NCBI RefSeq assembly: GCF_001467895.1
Contig: NZ_LNYO01000022.1
Coordinates: 44,511-108,510 of the forward strand
Reading direction: 5' to 3'
Source: Legionella nautarum
GTDB lineage: Bacteria; Pseudomonadota; Gammaproteobacteria; Legionellales; Legionellaceae
Length of the DNA stretch: 64,000 bases
The notes beneath the pieces were generated by a model, which saw only the letters and a list, made by a program, of their open reading frames with translations, made no database searches and was not told the origin of the DNA. Shown one piece after another: positions 1 to 8,836 of the stretch (positions within the stretch are counted from its first letter, which is position 1; each line of letters begins with the position of its first letter). Both the position numbers and the translations under genes were made by a program.

Positions 1-578
1 CTTAGAAAATCGGAAGAATCTTTATGAGCCGGCAAGCGGGGGCCTAGGACTATTGCAGCGGTTAGTGCTGCAAAGCCAGCGTTAATATGCACAACGGTAC
101 CACCGGCAAAATCGATTGCTCCCAAGGCCGCAATCCAACCGTCAGGTCCCCAAACCCAATGAGCAACTGGCACATAGACAAAAAGACTCCAGAGGGCAAT
201 GAAGATAACAAAAGGTTTAAATTTTGCACGACCAACAATCGCCCCAGCAATAAGCGCGGGCGCAATAACAGCAAACATCATTTGAAACGCTATAAAGGCA
301 TAAGTAGGAATTGTATCGTGAGTCGCCTTCTCTAAGCCTGTTAAACCGGCCCAATGGAAACTACCAATGAAATGGTTTCCCGGCGAAAACACCAAACTAA
401 AACCAATGAGGACCCATAAAATAGGGATAACTGCGCAGCAGATAAAGCACATGCTAATCGTATTAACAGCACTGCGGTTAGACACCAACCCCGAATAGAA
501 GAAGGCAACGCCGGGGGTCATAAGAAGAACCAGGGCAGTAGAAATTAACACCCAAGCTGTATCACCAGAATTCACCAT
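1..578 (-). CDS. amtB: Ammonium transporter, N-terminal part (cut by window edge)
   Basis: The minus strand stays open from the ATG at 578 to the window edge, giving the first 192 residues of an Amt/MEP/Rh ammonium channel in the inner membrane. The start MVNSGDTAWVLISTALVLLM is typical of the family, followed by the FFYSGLV segment, a conserved AFQMMFAVIAPALI helix, and GGTVVHINAGFAAL, which holds the signature and one of the paired pore histidines. The C-terminal half lies outside the window, so gating residues cannot be checked. Proteins of this family conduct NH3/NH4+ and are often controlled by a PII protein; no glnK is visible here, although it could lie beyond the edge. Confidence 0.93.
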   Translation of the reverse strand, partial: MVNSGDTAWVLISTALVLLMTPGVAFFYSGLVSNRSAVNTISMCFICCAVIPILWVLIGFSLVFSPGNHFIGSFHWAGLTGLEKATHDTIPTYAFIAFQMMFAVIAPALIAGAIVGRAKFKPFVIFIALWSLFVYVPVAHWVWGPDGWIAALGAIDFAGGTVVHINAGFAALTAAIVLGPRLPAHKDSSDFL

Positions 579-949
579 AATTATTCCCCGTTGAACTGTT
601 ACACAGAACTAATTCACAATAAGGTAAACAATTCCTTTATGACTCACTCTACAACTGTTGTTCTTCTTTTCAAAAAGCTCGCCCTTGCAGCACATTGCTA
701 TCGTATAACTTGATTATTAGCACATTGAAAGGCGAATTCAAATAACACAACAACCCGATATTTTGATTAATATTAACAAGTATAGATTGTCCAAAAGTCG
801 GCGGTAAAAATAGCTGATTCGTTATTATTCTTAGGTTAACAGCAAGAGCTAAAGTATTGCTTTAGAGAACTCTGGTTTTCTTTATGCTATCATCTGCCGC
901 GATTAGATTCTTACACTTAAAGCGAATCCCTTTATCTAACTAACTGCTA
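579..949. other. Intergenic region between divergent amtB and polysaccharide deacetylase gene
   Basis: This 371-base AT-rich stretch separates two divergently read genes and must hold both promoters. I see no open frame of useful length, no strong hairpin with a T run and no clear sigma-54 -24/-12 element that would tie amtB to nitrogen control. Nothing more specific can be supported by eye. Confidence 0.5.
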
Positions 950-1786
950 ATGAGAACTATTTTGCTTAAGAACTATTTTTTACTGCTATTCTTTTTTCTT
1001 TTTATCAATAACAGTTTTGCGCAAAAACGAGAAATTGCAATTACCATCGATGATCTACCTTTCGTCGGAGAAAGTAAAAATTTTCATCTGGATATGATTA
1101 TCAACGCCATTAAAACAAACGAAGTTCCTGCAACAGGCTTTGTGATTGCCGGCCAAGTTGCTGCAAACAATTGGCAAACTCTGCATAAATTTCGTGAAGC
1201 AGGTTTTGGATTAGGCAATCATACGCTTTCGCATACTAATTTGAATAGAGTAAATAGCGACGCCTACATTCATGAAATTGAAGCCGCGGATAAAATCTTA
1301 GCGCCAGTTCTTACCGAACCTAAGTATTTTCGTTATCCCTACTTGGCAATGAGTGACGGAGCGAAAAAATCTAAAGTTCTTGATTATCTTGCCACCAAAA
1401 ACTATCAGGTCGCCCCGATTACTATTGACAGCCGCGATTTTGTTTTTAATCAACTATTATTAGGTGTACAGCAAAACGAGCGTCGTAATTTTCTCGCTGT
1501 TTTAAAGCCTTGCTACCTTAATTTTATCTGGCAACAGACTTTAAAAGCTGAGGAACACAATCGCCTAGCCCATAAACCAGAGCAAGCACAAATTTTGTTA
1601 ATCCATGCCAATCTCTTAAATGCCTATGTTTTACCTGATCTTATTAATCTTTATAAACAAAATGGTTACAGCTTTGTGAGCTTAGGGGATGCCTTAAAAT
1701 CGTTCGAGGAAAACGCTCCAAAACTTGCTAAAAAAGGAAGATCTTCCACAGATTCACTGATTGAGAAATTTTTAGTCTGGGATTAA
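950..1786 (+). CDS. Secreted polysaccharide deacetylase (NodB homology)
   Basis: A 278-residue carbohydrate esterase 4-type protein. Residues 1-24 form a signal peptide (hydrophobic LLLFFFLFINNSFA, cleavage near FAQ), so it acts outside the cytoplasm. NodB motifs are present: AITIDDLP near residues 30-37 (catalytic and metal Asp pair), GNHTLSHTNL near 96-105 (metal-binding HxxxH), and RYPYL near 127-131. Members remove acetyl groups from peptidoglycan or other N-acetylated sugars using a divalent metal. The substrate cannot be read from sequence. It converges with the histidine kinase gene, whose stop codon overlaps its 3' end by 4 bases. Confidence 0.85.
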   Translation: MRTILLKNYFLLLFFFLFINNSFAQKREIAITIDDLPFVGESKNFHLDMIINAIKTNEVPATGFVIAGQVAANNWQTLHKFREAGFGLGNHTLSHTNLNRVNSDAYIHEIEAADKILAPVLTEPKYFRYPYLAMSDGAKKSKVLDYLATKNYQVAPITIDSRDFVFNQLLLGVQQNERRNFLAVLKPCYLNFIWQQTLKAEEHNRLAHKPEQAQILLIHANLLNAYVLPDLINLYKQNGYSFVSLGDALKSFEENAPKLAKKGRSSTDSLIEKFLVWD

Positions 1787-3822
1787 TTTTTTTGCTTAGA
1801 TAGCCAATGCTCTAAATAAATTTTTGTTTTTTCTACAGTGCTGATGAGTTGTTGGTACAGTTCTTCCAACAAAATAAAATGTCCCGCTTTACGATATCGC
1901 TCAAGAAATTGACAAGCATATTGCATTTTAACGGTGCCACAATAGATTGCCCCGCTTTTCATTTTATGGGCCAAATTTTCAATTTGTTCCCAATTTTTCT
2001 CTTGGTAAGCGTTTTGTATACTCAGCAGATCTTCCGGTATTGCTTCAGTACACATGAGGGCTATTAAATCTTTCAAAATTTCCTTACTACCTAGACTTTT
2101 AATACCCTTGTCGATATCAAGTATAGGGTAGTCATCCAGGCTAAATAATTGCTCCTCATTATCGGGTAAATCAAGACCCAATTTCCCCTTATTTTGATCC
2201 TTAGCCTGCTCATCCCTTTTTATAAATTCGTTGATGAGCTTTTGTAAGGTATGTAAATAAAGAGGCTTCATGATTAGTTTATTCATACCAGCATCTAAAC
2301 ATTGCCGTTCTGTTTCTCCCAACGAGTGGGCAGTCAAACCCACAATAGGCACTGGTTTTTTGTGCAGAGAGGCTTCCCACTCACGAATAAATTGGGTCAA
2401 TTCACTCCCTGAAATACCCGGCAAACCTAAGTCAGTAATAACTAAATCAAAATCCATTGATTTGATAAGCTGCAAAGCAAACTCACCATCAGGTGCTGAG
2501 GAATAAGAATAGCCCGCTTGTTTTGTGAGTGTCTCAGCAATCCTTAAAGCAATAAGATTATCTTCTACCAATAAAATATGAGGTAATTTTTTAGTAGCAT
2601 CTAAAGAACTCGTCTCTGCCAGATCTTCAGTTCGAACGTTATCTAGATTAGAAACCGTTTCCTTGTCTGGAACAGTAAACGCTAAGCTAAATAAGAAAGT
2701 TGTCCCTCCACCAACAGTAGAGCTAAGTTGCAGCTCGCCCCCCAAGAGCTCTACATATCGTTGAGCGATATGTAAACCGACGCCATGTCCCTGGAGTTCA
2801 TTTTTATAAGAAGGACTAATTCGATAAAATCGATCAAAAACCTTGTTTTGCAAATTTTCAGGAATGCCAATTCCGGTATCAATAATACGAAATTCAATAC
2901 GACTCATCCCCTTTTCTTCGCCTAATTTTTTTAATTCAATGCTCACAGACCCTTTTTCGGTAAATTTAATCGCATTTCCCAAAATATTTAACAAAATTCG
3001 ATGTAATTTAATGCGATCACCAACGAGAAACTCAGGTATTCTTTCATCAATTTGACTGTTAAAATCCAGTTTTTTTATCTTCAGCATGGGTAGTTCAAGA
3101 TGGACAATGTCTTCTATGCTTTGGCGTATATTAAAAATATCTTTATGGACATCAGCTTCGGTGACATTTTCTGCGGAAACCACGTCTAAAACACCATTCA
3201 GTAAACTCAACAATTGTTGACCGCTTTCATTCACCCAACGAGCGTATTGTTTTTCCTCTGTTGTTTGCGCTCCCTCTTCAAGCAATTTTGACATCCCGAT
3301 AATACCACTTAGAGGTGTTCTAATATCATGGCTCATATTAGCAATAAATTCAGTTTTAGCATGATTCGCTATTTCAGCTTTATCTTTGGATTTTTCTAAG
3401 GAAATCTCTATCTTTTTTCGCTCAGTAATGTCGTGATAGATACCTAATATTCCAACGACTTTACCATTTTTTGCAAACAGAGGAATTTTACTTGTTAACA
3501 AAATAATTTCCCGACCATCCGCTAATTTTTGTGGTTCTTCGATGCCCAATTTGGGTTGCTTGCTTTGTAAAACAGCCAGGTCATCTTCTCTATAAGTATC
3601 TCCCTGAGTTTCGCCCCAGGGGAGATCGTAATCGGTTTTACCAATAATATCCTGTGGGGAAGACATGCCCGCTAAATTAGCAAAAAATTTATTGCAGCCA
3701 AGAAAAACGGAGGCTGTATTTTTCCAAAAAACTGCAGCAGGTAATTGGTCTACCAGATCACGTAAAAATTTTCGCTCATTCCAATAAGCGTCTTCTTTCA
3801 CTTTAGGGCTCACTTTTAGCAA
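1783..3822 (-). CDS. Hybrid sensor histidine kinase (PAS-HisKA-HATPase-REC-HPt)
   Basis: A 679-residue complex sensor kinase with no obvious membrane segment, so probably cytosolic. Order: PAS/PAC sensor (about 20-135, ending YHDITERKK), dimerisation domain with phospho-His165 in NMSHDIRTPLSG, HATPase domain (N box LGNAIKFTEKG near 281-291, G1 box IIDTGIGIP near 313-321, G2 GHGVGLHIA near 345-353), receiver domain with phospho-Asp464 in VITDLGLPG and Lys519, and an HPt domain with His619 in ENLAHKMKSG. This is an ArcB-like phosphorelay layout that needs a separate response regulator, which is not in the window. It lies 42 bases downstream of the FAD oxidoreductase gene on the same strand and may be cotranscribed; a PAS redox or ligand signal is possible but unproven. 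Confidence 0.92.
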   Translation of the reverse strand: MLKVSPKVKEDAYWNERKFLRDLVDQLPAAVFWKNTASVFLGCNKFFANLAGMSSPQDIIGKTDYDLPWGETQGDTYREDDLAVLQSKQPKLGIEEPQKLADGREIILLTSKIPLFAKNGKVVGILGIYHDITERKKIEISLEKSKDKAEIANHAKTEFIANMSHDIRTPLSGIIGMSKLLEEGAQTTEEKQYARWVNESGQQLLSLLNGVLDVVSAENVTEADVHKDIFNIRQSIEDIVHLELPMLKIKKLDFNSQIDERIPEFLVGDRIKLHRILLNILGNAIKFTEKGSVSIELKKLGEEKGMSRIEFRIIDTGIGIPENLQNKVFDRFYRISPSYKNELQGHGVGLHIAQRYVELLGGELQLSSTVGGGTTFLFSLAFTVPDKETVSNLDNVRTEDLAETSSLDATKKLPHILLVEDNLIALRIAETLTKQAGYSYSSAPDGEFALQLIKSMDFDLVITDLGLPGISGSELTQFIREWEASLHKKPVPIVGLTAHSLGETERQCLDAGMNKLIMKPLYLHTLQKLINEFIKRDEQAKDQNKGKLGLDLPDNEEQLFSLDDYPILDIDKGIKSLGSKEILKDLIALMCTEAIPEDLLSIQNAYQEKNWEQIENLAHKMKSGAIYCGTVKMQYACQFLERYRKAGHFILLEELYQQLISTVEKTKIYLEHWLSKQKN

Positions 3823-3864
3823 ATCAGTTGGTGAATATTATCCTTTTTAATTACCCTGAGCTAA

Positions 3865-5463
3865 TCAAGGTTTAAATTGAGGAGCATTTTGTGAGCTTTC
3901 TGCCTTAGCTTCACTTTCTTTAAAATAGGATGCCTTCATTTTCTCAGAAAAGAAATACTTTTTTAACTGATCATTAAAAGAAGATTTTACTCCCATGGTT
4001 TCAACAATAGCTTGATCGACTTCTCTTGTTTCTAAAGCAGTTTGCAGTGTAGAGGAGGTATAGCGTTCAAGATAAGAAAGAATCGCTTTTTCTATGTCAG
4101 GACTAAAAGGGAGCTTATTTTTTTTAGCCTCTTCTGCAATAGAATGCATATATCTTTTTATCAGTTCAGTAGTTTCTGTTTGTGCATCTATAAAATCAGC
4201 TGTTAATTCACCATTTTTGACAAAATAAAATAATTTTATGGCTGGATTGGAAACAACGCCAATTTGTTCTTCTCGCACCCCATAGTAATTTCGTTTATGA
4301 AAGCTGCTGTGGGGATTATTTAAATCATCTAATGATAATATACCCGAAGTTTGTACAATCCCATATTTAACATCAACAATTTTTGCTTTAATCATGTCAG
4401 GAATATATTCAGCAATACCGACTAACATTTCCTCAGCAACGAGTTTTTTTTCCAAATTCGTCGCTCCGCCATTTAATAGACGCTGAGTTTCTTTATCGAC
4501 TTCAAGACCATCAAAAACGCCCATGTTTGTCACTTTTGCATAAGTTATCATTCCATAGCCATTTCCTAAATTTGAAAACATACCATGTTGCCCCATGCAA
4601 AAAAACATGGAGTTCACTTCTTTTAATGAATCAGGCAACTTAACCACTAATAAGCATTTCAACCGGTTGGTACGTGAGCCAGGGACCATTCTTAAACCAA
4701 GCTGGTTGTTTAATTTTTCGATGTCTTGCCAGGTAGAATTAACAATATAATCGGTTTTGAAACTTTCACTAATGCCTGTCACATCGGTCGTTTTGGTTCG
4801 TATAATGAAACGAGACTCACCTAGTACACCCTGCTCAATCCCTACTACCTCAGTGTTTTCGTATAGGCTGATATTCGGATGTGCTAGCATTTTCTCTTTT
4901 ATATCGATTGCAAAACGCTGCCAATCAAATAATCGCTCTGCTGTTTCGACACCTAGAGCCACTTTTTCCATGTTGACATTTTTTTCATATTCATGAGGTT
5001 CCAGGATGCGAAAAAACCTATCCGGTGGTCCAAATACTTCATTTGCCGGATCTTCCGCAACAAGCCTTTCATATTCTTTTTGGATAGCAGCATAGGTTTT
5101 AAGAATTTCCTCAGGAGATGCGTCTGAATCTATGGTAATAAAATAACGTCCGTGCATTAAAGGATGATTGGGAGCTAAGTTTTTTCCACCGATTAAATAA
5201 TCGGGGTGTTCACGTTGTACTTGGATACTCGCTCTTAAATACATAAGGGCCGTTTCCACATCGACATAATGGAACCCATGTCCCATTCGTCCGGGATTTC
5301 TTCCACTTGAACCAGATCCTAGCGTAAATTTTTCAATTAATTTAACGTTGTAACCACGCTTCGCTAGGGAAAGTGCTGCACCAATCCCTGCTGCTCCGGC
5401 GCCAATCACAGTAACCTCGGTCTGGGATTGTTTAGCTCCATCTTCAGTTTTCTCTTTTGCCAT
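3865..5463 (-). CDS. FAD-dependent oxidoreductase (DadA/GMC-like NAD(P)-binding Rossmann)
   Basis: A 532-residue flavoprotein. The N-terminal dinucleotide-binding motif VTVIGAGAAGIGAALSLA (about 18-35) is followed by the acidic beta-2 end LIEK and a GSGSSGRNPGRMGHGFH segment, typical of DadA/DAO-like amine or hydroxy-acid oxidoreductases. A later ILSLDDLNNPHSSFHKRNYYGV region may belong to the substrate domain. The last ~40 residues are Lys/Glu/Gln-rich. No signal peptide or membrane segment is visible. The substrate is unknown. It precedes the hybrid histidine kinase gene in the same direction, which suggests a possible sensor-enzyme link, but this is only context. Confidence 0.8.
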   Translation of the reverse strand: MAKEKTEDGAKQSQTEVTVIGAGAAGIGAALSLAKRGYNVKLIEKFTLGSGSSGRNPGRMGHGFHYVDVETALMYLRASIQVQREHPDYLIGGKNLAPNHPLMHGRYFITIDSDASPEEILKTYAAIQKEYERLVAEDPANEVFGPPDRFFRILEPHEYEKNVNMEKVALGVETAERLFDWQRFAIDIKEKMLAHPNISLYENTEVVGIEQGVLGESRFIIRTKTTDVTGISESFKTDYIVNSTWQDIEKLNNQLGLRMVPGSRTNRLKCLLVVKLPDSLKEVNSMFFCMGQHGMFSNLGNGYGMITYAKVTNMGVFDGLEVDKETQRLLNGGATNLEKKLVAEEMLVGIAEYIPDMIKAKIVDVKYGIVQTSGILSLDDLNNPHSSFHKRNYYGVREEQIGVVSNPAIKLFYFVKNGELTADFIDAQTETTELIKRYMHSIAEEAKKNKLPFSPDIEKAILSYLERYTSSTLQTALETREVDQAIVETMGVKSSFNDQLKKYFFSEKMKASYFKESEAKAESSQNAPQFKP

Positions 5464-5711
5464 TATTTAACTTTTTTACCTCTATGCAATTCATGAAATA
5501 TCTAGCTATATTTTAGCCGACTAAAGATCAACAAACAAACACGATGGCCATTTAAATCTCATTCAGAGCATAAATTATGTCAGGTAAAGACAGAGGATGG
5601 CTAGTAAAACAAGGATTATTAATTAACAGAGACCTATTTACCTTTCGCTAGTTTGAGCTAAAATGGCTTGATTTTTGAGCACCGAAGCAGAAAGGCAAGA
5701 GCTAAAAGGTC

Positions 5712-6227
5712 CTATTCTTTCGAATAGATTCCACTTAACTCGCTTGTCTCAATAACATGATGTTTCATTGCTTTTAATACTTCGTACTTATCTGCCTTAG
5801 AACTCAAATTGAGCTTAGTATTAAGCGCATAAAGCCTGAAAAAATAATGATGTGTTCCACTGGGTGGGCAAGGCCCACGGTAGCTCCTTTCTCCCCAACT
5901 ATTTTTTCCAACCACAGCTCCTGCTGGCGGGGTTGCTGCTTCAGAGAGTAACGAAGTATTAGCGGGGATATTAAAGACGAGCCAATGAATCCAATCGCCT
6001 GATGGCGCATCTGGATCATCGACAATTAACACAAAAGACCGGGTATTCGGGGGAGGAAATTGCCAAAACAACGGAGGTGAAACATCTGCGCCTTTACAAG
6101 TATAGTGCCGAGGTATCGAACCATTTGCACTAAATGCCGGACTATTCAAAGATAGACTAGCTGCGAAAGCCTCTAAGTTCAAACAGGCTAAAATGATAAA
6201 AAGCAACACACCATATTTTTTTTTCAT
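5712..6227 (-). CDS. Secreted YbhB/YbcL-family (PEBP, Raf kinase inhibitor-like) protein
   Basis: A 171-residue phosphatidylethanolamine-binding-protein fold. Residues 1-22 are a signal peptide (GVLLFIILACLNLEAFA). The family pattern is clear: HYTCKGADVSPPL near 41-53, VDDPDAPSGDWIHWLVFNIP near 68-87 (ligand-pocket Asp and His), and YRGPCPPSGTHHYFFRLYALN near 115-135. Bacterial members such as E. coli YbcL and YbhB bind small ligands or anions; their physiological role is poorly defined. It stands alone between larger genes. Confidence 0.9.
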   Translation of the reverse strand: MKKKYGVLLFIILACLNLEAFAASLSLNSPAFSANGSIPRHYTCKGADVSPPLFWQFPPPNTRSFVLIVDDPDAPSGDWIHWLVFNIPANTSLLSEAATPPAGAVVGKNSWGERSYRGPCPPSGTHHYFFRLYALNTKLNLSSKADKYEVLKAMKHHVIETSELSGIYSKE

Positions 6228-6290
6228 TATTAATTCCCGTGATATATCAAACTAATAACTCCTAATAAGCATAGTATATCTTGAGACTGC

Positions 6291-7916
6291 TCAAGTACCA
6301 TAATGAGTACTGTGGGTCGATACTGATCCTAGCTTGTCATCGACTAAGGGATTAAAGAAAAAACTGCTACCCTTTGTTTTACGGTTTACTTTATCCGCTA
6401 TAGAATGAGTTTGCGCCGACAAAAAAATCTCTTCGTATTTGCAGAACTCGACGTGAAAACTATTAATACGTTCTTTTAGGGCATCAAAAAGAAAATGAAT
6501 GGCAGAAACTTTATTGAGATCCCAGGGTTTTGCATTTTGTATTTCCTTTATTACCCGAAGAGTGACAACTATATCAAAACCTAGAGCAAGAATGGAGGCG
6601 ATTTTCTTTAACTCCTTGGATTTATTAATGAAATCCTTAGAAGATTCGCCATCAGAAGCGCTGCAGGGAGTTGCATCGGCTTTTAAAATGAATATTCGCC
6701 GCAAAATAACAGCGGAGGCTTCTTGTTCTTCATCAGTTTGCTGGGACTCTGAGCCCTCAACTTGACTGGCTAAGTGGTTAACAAAGTCATTAAATTGTTG
6801 GGTCAAAATGGAAAATTCAATCGTATTAAAATTAAAACTGCTTTTTTCATTGGCTGCAGCCAAAATTCCTTGCCAAACTCTCAACTGTTCAGGGAAATTT
6901 ATTGCAGCATTAGCTTGCAATTGAAGAAGAATTGGAGCCTTTTCACTAAATAAAAGTTGAGAATCATTAATTGGGTAAATTTCTTGCAATTCTGTAATTT
7001 TTTTTAGCCTTGTACTTAAAAGATCAACAAAATCTTCAACAAATTGCTGATAATTCTGCTCAGCAAAATTGACGGTATTGAATGAGTCTATACATAAATA
7101 TTCGGCAAGCTCTTTTCTTATTTTGTCATCAATGAGATCAGCAGGAATTTTTTCAAATACTGCGGTTACAATATCGCTAAGCAAGGCTTTATTTAATCGG
7201 CTATCAAATAGTTTTGCCTGCTCAGCAATGGCTGAAAATAAACCTGGTATGAGTTTGTAATTGAGGAAATACCCTTTTGTATATCCTTTTGGATTAAACC
7301 ATCCTTGATACTCAACCGGATGCAGCAAATCGGTAAGGTTATTCTTATGGCCAAAATAACGAAACGCCGCCCCCCAATCAATACGGGCAAATTGGGTAAA
7401 AATGATTTCTTCAATCGATGCAAGATCTAAACAGACCATATTACCGCTATGAACACTGTTATCACCTAAAAAAAATGAAATCATCAACGCGGTAGCCAGC
7501 CCAAAATACTGTCCTCCAGTCTGGGTCATTAAAAGATAATAACGGCTGGGGCCAAAAAACATTTCGAAGAGTGGATCACGATCGGAACCACTCCAATAAG
7601 ACGTTCTGATAATTTTATGTAGCTCAGTGAAGGAAACTTTTGGCTGGATTAGACCATAAGTCTTATCTTCAAATTGAATTAAGTCAGCGCAAATTAGTGA
7701 ATCATGGTAGATTTTATCAATCAAGCCTCTTGTTTTGAATTCCTCTATTAATCTACCCGCGAGTAATTCAGTAAATAGCTCTTTAATATCATTAGGTTTT
7801 TTAATAAAAAACTCTTCACCACTCTCATTGCGGTAAAAACCATCCATCGCATCATGATTTTTACCAGCTTCCTTATCCTTGGTTTTTCTTAGTTCTTTTC
7901 CTTCATAAGTAGGCAT
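6291..7916 (-). CDS. Candidate effector with kinase-like catalytic motifs
   Basis: A 541-residue protein with no signal peptide and no family I can name with certainty. The N-terminal half has a kinase-like pattern: FFIKKP near residue 36-41 (possible ATP-binding Lys), ELFTELLAGRL near 46-56 (possible helix-C Glu), VHSGN at 155-159 and RIDWGAAFR at 178-186. HxGN followed by DxG resembles the catalytic and metal loops of HipA, PI3/PI4-kinase-like and some Legionella effector kinases (for example the LepB N-terminal region), but this is a resemblance read by eye. The C-terminal half looks helical and without motifs, ending in a Ser/Thr/His-rich tail. Such proteins in Legionella are often Dot/Icm substrates; secretion here is inference. 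Confidence 0.6.
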   Translation of the reverse strand: MPTYEGKELRKTKDKEAGKNHDAMDGFYRNESGEEFFIKKPNDIKELFTELLAGRLIEEFKTRGLIDKIYHDSLICADLIQFEDKTYGLIQPKVSFTELHKIIRTSYWSGSDRDPLFEMFFGPSRYYLLMTQTGGQYFGLATALMISFFLGDNSVHSGNMVCLDLASIEEIIFTQFARIDWGAAFRYFGHKNNLTDLLHPVEYQGWFNPKGYTKGYFLNYKLIPGLFSAIAEQAKLFDSRLNKALLSDIVTAVFEKIPADLIDDKIRKELAEYLCIDSFNTVNFAEQNYQQFVEDFVDLLSTRLKKITELQEIYPINDSQLLFSEKAPILLQLQANAAINFPEQLRVWQGILAAANEKSSFNFNTIEFSILTQQFNDFVNHLASQVEGSESQQTDEEQEASAVILRRIFILKADATPCSASDGESSKDFINKSKELKKIASILALGFDIVVTLRVIKEIQNAKPWDLNKVSAIHFLFDALKERINSFHVEFCKYEEIFLSAQTHSIADKVNRKTKGSSFFFNPLVDDKLGSVSTHSTHYGT

Positions 7917-8017
7917 GGTTTGTTCTTATGCAAAAAGATTCATAATATATCATTTTTACCTTTTTATGATGAACTAATCAACAGGAAAATAAGCACCTTG
8001 CCAACAAATCAAACTTC

Positions 8018-8263
8018 CTATAACTTCTCTTGTTGCGACATAGCCTTGCATTTATTGACAGCATTAACTCTGCATTGTGTTGGACAATCTGTAGGCGTGG
8101 ATGGAATACAAACGCCATTCATGCAATTTTTTATATTTTGCTCTACACAAGTTTTCATATCAAATTGATAAGGATCCCCCGGTAAATTTGCCAAAGCCAT
8201 TGTCTGTAGGTTCACCAAGAAAATGAGCATCCCCAACTTAAGGAGCCTTGTAATCATCTGCAA
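8018..8263 (-). CDS. Small secreted cysteine-rich protein
   Basis: An 81-residue protein. Residues 1-26 are a convincing signal peptide (LLKLGMLIFLVNLQTMALA), and the mature part holds six cysteines in about 35 residues (TC, NC, VC, DC, QC, KC), suggesting up to three disulfides after export to the periplasm or beyond. I do not recognise the family. It lies upstream of the kinase-like gene on the same strand, about 100 bases away, so the two may share a transcript. The even number of cysteines and the signal peptide make a real gene more likely than a chance frame. Confidence 0.6.
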   Translation of the reverse strand: MQMITRLLKLGMLIFLVNLQTMALANLPGDPYQFDMKTCVEQNIKNCMNGVCIPSTPTDCPTQCRVNAVNKCKAMSQQEKL

Positions 8264-8330
8264 ATCCTTATTATTTGTAATCCGATTATAATTTTAGACC
8301 TAAACTGGAAGTCTTTTTTTGCGATAAATA

Positions 8331-8359
8331 CTTGAAATTTAATTTCAACATCACCATCT
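8331..8359 (+). promoter_or_regulatory. Heat-shock (sigma-32-like) promoter of the hsp20 gene
   Basis: CTTGAAA at 8331-8337 matches the sigma-32 -35 element, and CACCATCT at 8352-8359 matches the -10 consensus CCCCATNT with one mismatch. The spacer is 14 bases. Transcription would start near 8366, about 30 bases before the hsp20 ATG, with the ribosome binding site AAGGAGA at 8384-8390. Confidence 0.6.
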
Positions 8360-8395
8360 TATTATTAAAGACAATTAATCAATAAGGAGAAACTG

Positions 8396-8836
8396 ATGAG
8401 TTCGATAAGACGTGAGTATTTTCCCCTCCAAAAAGATTTTGGAAAAATGTTGGAGAATTTTTTTAGGGGTCAACTGGATGATTCCTCTTTCGTTGATACA
8501 GGAAACTGGGCTCCCGCAGTTGACATTAAAGAAGAAAAGGATCGCTTCTTGGTGATTGCTGACATTCCGGGGGTTAAAAAAGAAGATATCCATATTTCTT
8601 TGGAACATGATATTTTAACGATTCACGGTTCACGTAGTTTTGAAAAAACTGAAAAAAGAGAAGATTATTCTCGTATTGAGCGCTCTCAAGGCCAATTTTA
8701 CCGCCGCTTCAGCTTACCTCAAACGGCAGATGACGCAAAAATAAGCGCTAAATACAAACAAGGTGTTCTTGAAATATCAATTCCTAAGAAGAAGGCCGCG
8801 CTAGAAAAAAAGATTGATGTAAAAATCGAAGAGTAA
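8396..8836 (+). CDS. Small heat shock protein, Hsp20/alpha-crystallin family
   Basis: A 146-residue ATP-independent holdase chaperone. The alpha-crystallin domain spans about residues 36-130: it opens with NWAPAVDIKEEKDRFLVIADIPGV, contains the conserved DILTIHGSR strand, and closes with YKQGVLEISIPKK, which has the GVLxI signature, followed by an IxI-type C-terminal tail (KIDVKIEE). Length and layout match the IbpA-like/GspA-like proteins of Legionella. A sigma-32-like promoter precedes it and the ATG at 8396 is preceded by AAGGAGA with 5-base spacing. It is expected to bind unfolding cytosolic proteins during heat or oxidative stress, for later refolding by DnaK/ClpB. Confidence 0.95.
   Translation: MSSIRREYFPLQKDFGKMLENFFRGQLDDSSFVDTGNWAPAVDIKEEKDRFLVIADIPGVKKEDIHISLEHDILTIHGSRSFEKTEKREDYSRIERSQGQFYRRFSLPQTADDAKISAKYKQGVLEISIPKKKAALEKKIDVKIEE

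Noticed and set aside
87..335. Plus-strand frame over the amtB gene
   Set aside because: Antisense shadow of a well-supported transporter gene with the right codon pattern on the minus strand.
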